Source: TMED26 sp042088965 (GTDB lineage: Bacteria > Pseudomonadota > Alphaproteobacteria > Thalassobaculales > Thalassobaculaceae). Taken from it: a stretch of DNA of 16,958 bases. A model generated the notes under the pieces. It saw only the letters and a list, made by a program, of their open reading frames with translations, did not search any database and had not been told where the DNA came from. The stretch is from positions 1 through 16,958 of the forward strand of contig JBELLC010000059.1 of assembly GCA_042088965.1 (NCBI GenBank). Direction: 5' to 3'. Of this stretch, positions 14,819 to 16,958 are shown one piece after another. Every line of letters begins with the position of its first letter. The first letter of the stretch is position 1. Position numbers and translations under genes: made by a program.

Positions 14819-15601
14819 TCACGCCATTAAACCCGGATTGGCCAGGTCAAAGCCTGCGCCATTTAAAATCTGCCTTGCGCTATAAGTGAAGTCGCCGCTC
14901 TGCAGATGCAAGACCACCCCCGGCGAAAAAATATCTGCACCCCGACTGCCTTTGCGGGCGCTGATCAGAACGCGTTTTGCCGCAACACCCGCTTTTGGCC
15001 ACAGGGGACACAGCGTGATCTGGCCAAAAACAGGTCGTAGCGCCGCGCATATTTCAGAAACCCGATCGGCGCGATGAATCATCGTTAAACGGCCCTTATG
15101 ACGGAGCACATCAGCGGCGATCATGATCCATGCTGAAAGGGGTGTATCGCCCTCTAGGTCGCTACTTTGACGGCCAAGCGCTTTGGCGGGGTCTGAGCGT
15201 TGGTCGGGCAAAAAGGGCGGGTTCACCACCACTTGATCAAACTTCGCAAACTCTGCAAAATCACTGCGCCGCCTGACATCCGCATGCGCTTGACACCAGC
15301 GGTCTTCAACGCCATTCAGCCGCGCCGCCTGCCCGGCCCGTGCCAGCGCGCCTGCATCCCTGTCAACCGCCACCACGTGCAGCTGAGGGTCACGGGCCAA
15401 AAGGCAGAACCCAACAACACCGTTTCCGGCCCCCAAATCCATGATCCTTTGCGGCCGCCCTCTGCCCTGATCAAGCGGTGTGGCAGCCGCCAGAAAGATC
15501 GGATCAATGGCCACACGATACCCCTCATGTGCCTGTAGGATGGTGACTTGACCGCCAAGAACCATATCTTGGCTGATGGCGGGATCAATCGGCGCTGTCA
15601 T
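14819..15601 (-). CDS. TrmN6/YfiC-like N6-adenine methyltransferase
   Basis: Class I SAM-dependent methyltransferase of the YfiC/TrmN6 group; E. coli YfiC methylates A37 of tRNA1(Val). The 260-residue protein shows an N-terminal segment GGQVTILQAHEGYRVAIDP typical of the group, SAM motif I DLGAGNG (55-61), acidic residue D80 closing strand 2, and the catalytic NPPF (127-130) of N6-adenine methyltransferases. The C-terminal GVAAKRVLISARKG strand is also typical. ATG 15601 overlaps the DUF2007 stop by 4 nt (ATGA), implying translational coupling. The position next to DUF2007 and S49 peptidase genes and opposite ispB is a recurring alphaproteobacterial arrangement. Whether the target is tRNA or another RNA is inferred from family only. 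Confidence 0.86.
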   Translation of the reverse strand: MTAPIDPAISQDMVLGGQVTILQAHEGYRVAIDPIFLAAATPLDQGRGRPQRIMDLGAGNGVVGFCLLARDPQLHVVAVDRDAGALARAGQAARLNGVEDRWCQAHADVRRRSDFAEFAKFDQVVVNPPFLPDQRSDPAKALGRQSSDLEGDTPLSAWIMIAADVLRHKGRLTMIHRADRVSEICAALRPVFGQITLCPLWPKAGVAAKRVLISARKGSRGADIFSPGVVLHLQSGDFTYSARQILNGAGFDLANPGLMA

Positions 15602-15843
15602 GATATTGCGTCAAGCCTCGCATCCCATTCCTCGGCGCTGACCAAACGCCGACGGGCCGCGTCAAAATCATCATCTGATACCATCAAACGCCGGGCCACC
15701 CCCATGACGCTACCACCAACACCGCCGTCCAGCATGCTGCTAACATTGGCGTCAAGCAGGTGCGCGTCAATCTGTGCATCCCGCAATAAGGCTTGCACGA
15801 AGGATAGCCGAACCAAATCATTGGTGCGCAGAACTTCTCTCAT
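15598..15843 (-). CDS. DUF2007 domain-containing protein
   Basis: Small 81-residue soluble protein of the DUF2007 family (described in databases only as a putative signal-transducing protein). The visible pattern is EVLRTNDLVRLSFVQALLRDAQI, then HLLDANVSS, then GGVGGSVMGVARRLMVSDDDF, which matches the family's strand-helix-strand organisation ending in an acidic Arg-rich helix. ATG 15843 is preceded by GAGAGGG with a short spacer. Its stop overlaps the methyltransferase start by 4 nt. It is divergent from ispB. Biochemical function is unknown; conserved linkage to the methyltransferase is the only clue. Confidence 0.84.
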   Translation of the reverse strand: MREVLRTNDLVRLSFVQALLRDAQIDAHLLDANVSSMLDGGVGGSVMGVARRLMVSDDDFDAARRRLVSAEEWDARLDAIS

Positions 15844-15892
15844 TTCGCCCTCTCTTCATTGCCACTGCGGCATTTGGCCGACACGCTGCGTC

Positions 15893-15923
15893 TTGACACT
15901 GCGACAGCTTTTGCGGTCTATGC
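15893..15923 (+). promoter_or_regulatory. Candidate sigma-70-type promoter for the polyprenyl synthase gene
   Basis: A consensus -35 TTGACA lies at 15893-15898 in the 116-nt divergent region between DUF2007 and ispB. The best -10 is weak: TCTATG at 15918-15923 with a 19-nt spacer. A start near 15930 would leave a leader of about 30 nt before the AGGAG ribosome site at 15949-15953. Confidence 0.35.
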
Positions 15924-15959
15924 AGCGTAACGTCATCTTGAGATTGACAGGAGCACGCG

Positions 15960-16958
15960 GTGGCGACCGTCATCAATATTAAAAACGGCAAAAAGCCGTC
16001 CATAGATCCCCTCGTCGCCCTGGTCGCAGATGACCTGGCAGATGTGAACCGGCGGATCTTAGAGTTTATGGATAGCCCAGTCGCGCTGATCCCGCAATTA
16101 GCGGGGCATATTATTGCCGCTGGCGGTAAACGCTTGCGGCCAATGTTGACGCTTTCTGCCGCCAGACTTTGTGGCTACGATGGCACCCGCCATGTTAATC
16201 TCGCCGCCTGTGTTGAATTTATTCACACTGCCACCCTGTTGCATGATGACGTGGTCGATGAAAGCGATATGCGGCGCGGCCTGGACACAGCGCATGTGGT
16301 CTGGGGCAACAAAGCCAGTGTTTTGGTCGGTGATTTCCTGTTCAGTCGATCGTTTCAATTGATGGTGGCGGATGGCTCCCTGGATGTCTTGCGCATTCTG
16401 TCAACGGCGTCAGCCGTCATCGCCGAAGGTGAAGTGCAGCAATTGCTGACCAGCAATGATACCGAAACCGGCGAAAGTGCCTATCTGGAAGTGATCACCG
16501 GCAAGACTGCGAAACTTTTTGCGGCGGCGGCTGAAGTCGGCGCTGTTGTTGCGAACCGCCCAAAAGTTGAACGTGAAGCGCTTGCCGCCTTTGGGCTAAA
16601 CCTTGGTCTTGCGTTTCAGCTTGTCGATGATGCGCTGGATTACTCAGCTGAACAGGCAAAACTCGGCAAATCAATTGGCGATGATTTCCGCGAGGGTAAA
16701 ATCACCCTGCCAATCATTCTTGCCTTTCGCCGCGGCAGCACAGAGGAACGCGATTTCTGGCGCCGGACCGTTGAGCGTCTGGAGCAAAATGACAGTGACT
16801 TGGTGGAAGCTCAAAAACTGATCCGCAGCCATGGCGCGTTAGATGATACCATCGCCCGCGCCCGTCATTACGCCGCTGTTGCTAAAGACGCCTTAGCGAT
16901 TTTCCCCAATGATCCAATCAAAGACGCGCTGGAGGAAGTGATCGACTTTTGTGTTGAG
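15960..16958 (+). CDS. ispB: Long-chain polyprenyl diphosphate synthase (octaprenyl/decaprenyl type), 3' end cut by window edge
   Basis: Trans-prenyltransferase that elongates farnesyl diphosphate with isopentenyl diphosphate to make the ubiquinone side chain. The GTG start at 15960 is well placed behind AGGAG (15949-15953, 6-nt spacer). The frame is open for 333 codons to the window end, so only a few C-terminal residues should be missing (E. coli IspB has 323; alphaproteobacterial forms are slightly longer). Motifs: GGKRLRP (55-61), first Asp-rich motif DDVVD (96-100), GKTAKLF, and second Asp-rich motif DDALD (223-227) followed by LGKSIGDDFREGKITLP. The residue five positions before the first motif is Ala91; a small side chain there marks long-chain rather than farnesyl/geranylgeranyl synthases. 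Exact chain length (C40 or C50) cannot be read from this. It is divergent from DUF2007. Confidence 0.92.
   Translation, partial: MATVINIKNGKKPSIDPLVALVADDLADVNRRILEFMDSPVALIPQLAGHIIAAGGKRLRPMLTLSAARLCGYDGTRHVNLAACVEFIHTATLLHDDVVDESDMRRGLDTAHVVWGNKASVLVGDFLFSRSFQLMVADGSLDVLRILSTASAVIAEGEVQQLLTSNDTETGESAYLEVITGKTAKLFAAAAEVGAVVANRPKVEREALAAFGLNLGLAFQLVDDALDYSAEQAKLGKSIGDDFREGKITLPIILAFRRGSTEERDFWRRTVERLEQNDSDLVEAQKLIRSHGALDDTIARARHYAAVAKDALAIFPNDPIKDALEEVIDFCVE

Noticed and set aside
1..16958. Mobile elements, CRISPR arrays, prophage or defence systems
   Set aside because: No transposase, integrase, regularly spaced repeats, phage proteins or tRNA-like sequences were seen in either strand.

Overview
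The window looks like ordinary chromosomal DNA from an alphaproteobacterium. The base composition is moderately GC-rich, there are no mobile elements, RNA genes or CRISPR arrays that I can see, and several gene neighbours are typical of that class: the ligase-associated Lhr helicase with PdeM, and the ispB / DUF2007 / methyltransferase / S49 peptidase block. The mix of photolyase, sulfatase, sulfotransferase and GMC oxidoreductase would suit a free-living, possibly sunlit-water organism, but that is inference and I cannot name a genus.

Layout. Positions 1-6923 (+ strand) hold five closely spaced co-directional genes: the C-terminal part of an Lhr-type DEXH helicase (cut by the left edge), the PdeM metallophosphoesterase, a class I photolyase, a COG0523/CobW-type metal-chaperone GTPase with a histidine-rich loop, and a sulfatase / phosphonate monoester hydrolase family enzyme. 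Gaps are 22-57 nt, so partial co-transcription is plausible. An AEC-family permease (- strand, ends at 6951) converges on the sulfatase and is divergent from a flavin reductase-like gene (7944-8561). A large imperfect inverted repeat (8601-8644) separates that gene from a PdxJ of the subtype I associate with Bacteroidetes. From 12647 down to 9441, a three-gene minus-strand cluster encodes a membrane-anchored methyltransferase-like protein, a GMC oxidoreductase and a sulfotransferase. A lone MFS transporter diverges from it.

The right end (13924-16958) holds a S49 peptidase, a TrmN6/YfiC-like methyltransferase and a DUF2007 protein on the minus strand. These are divergent from a long-chain polyprenyl diphosphate synthase (ispB type) that starts at a GTG (15960) and runs off the right edge.

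How they fit together: Lhr, PdeM and photolyase form a DNA-repair group. PdxJ makes pyridoxine phosphate and IspB makes the quinone side chain, both housekeeping roles. The methyltransferase/GMC/sulfotransferase cluster is the least explained part and the best candidate for an uncharacterised small-molecule modification pathway. I found no convincing sign of a wholly novel system; the points worth checking are listed as findings.
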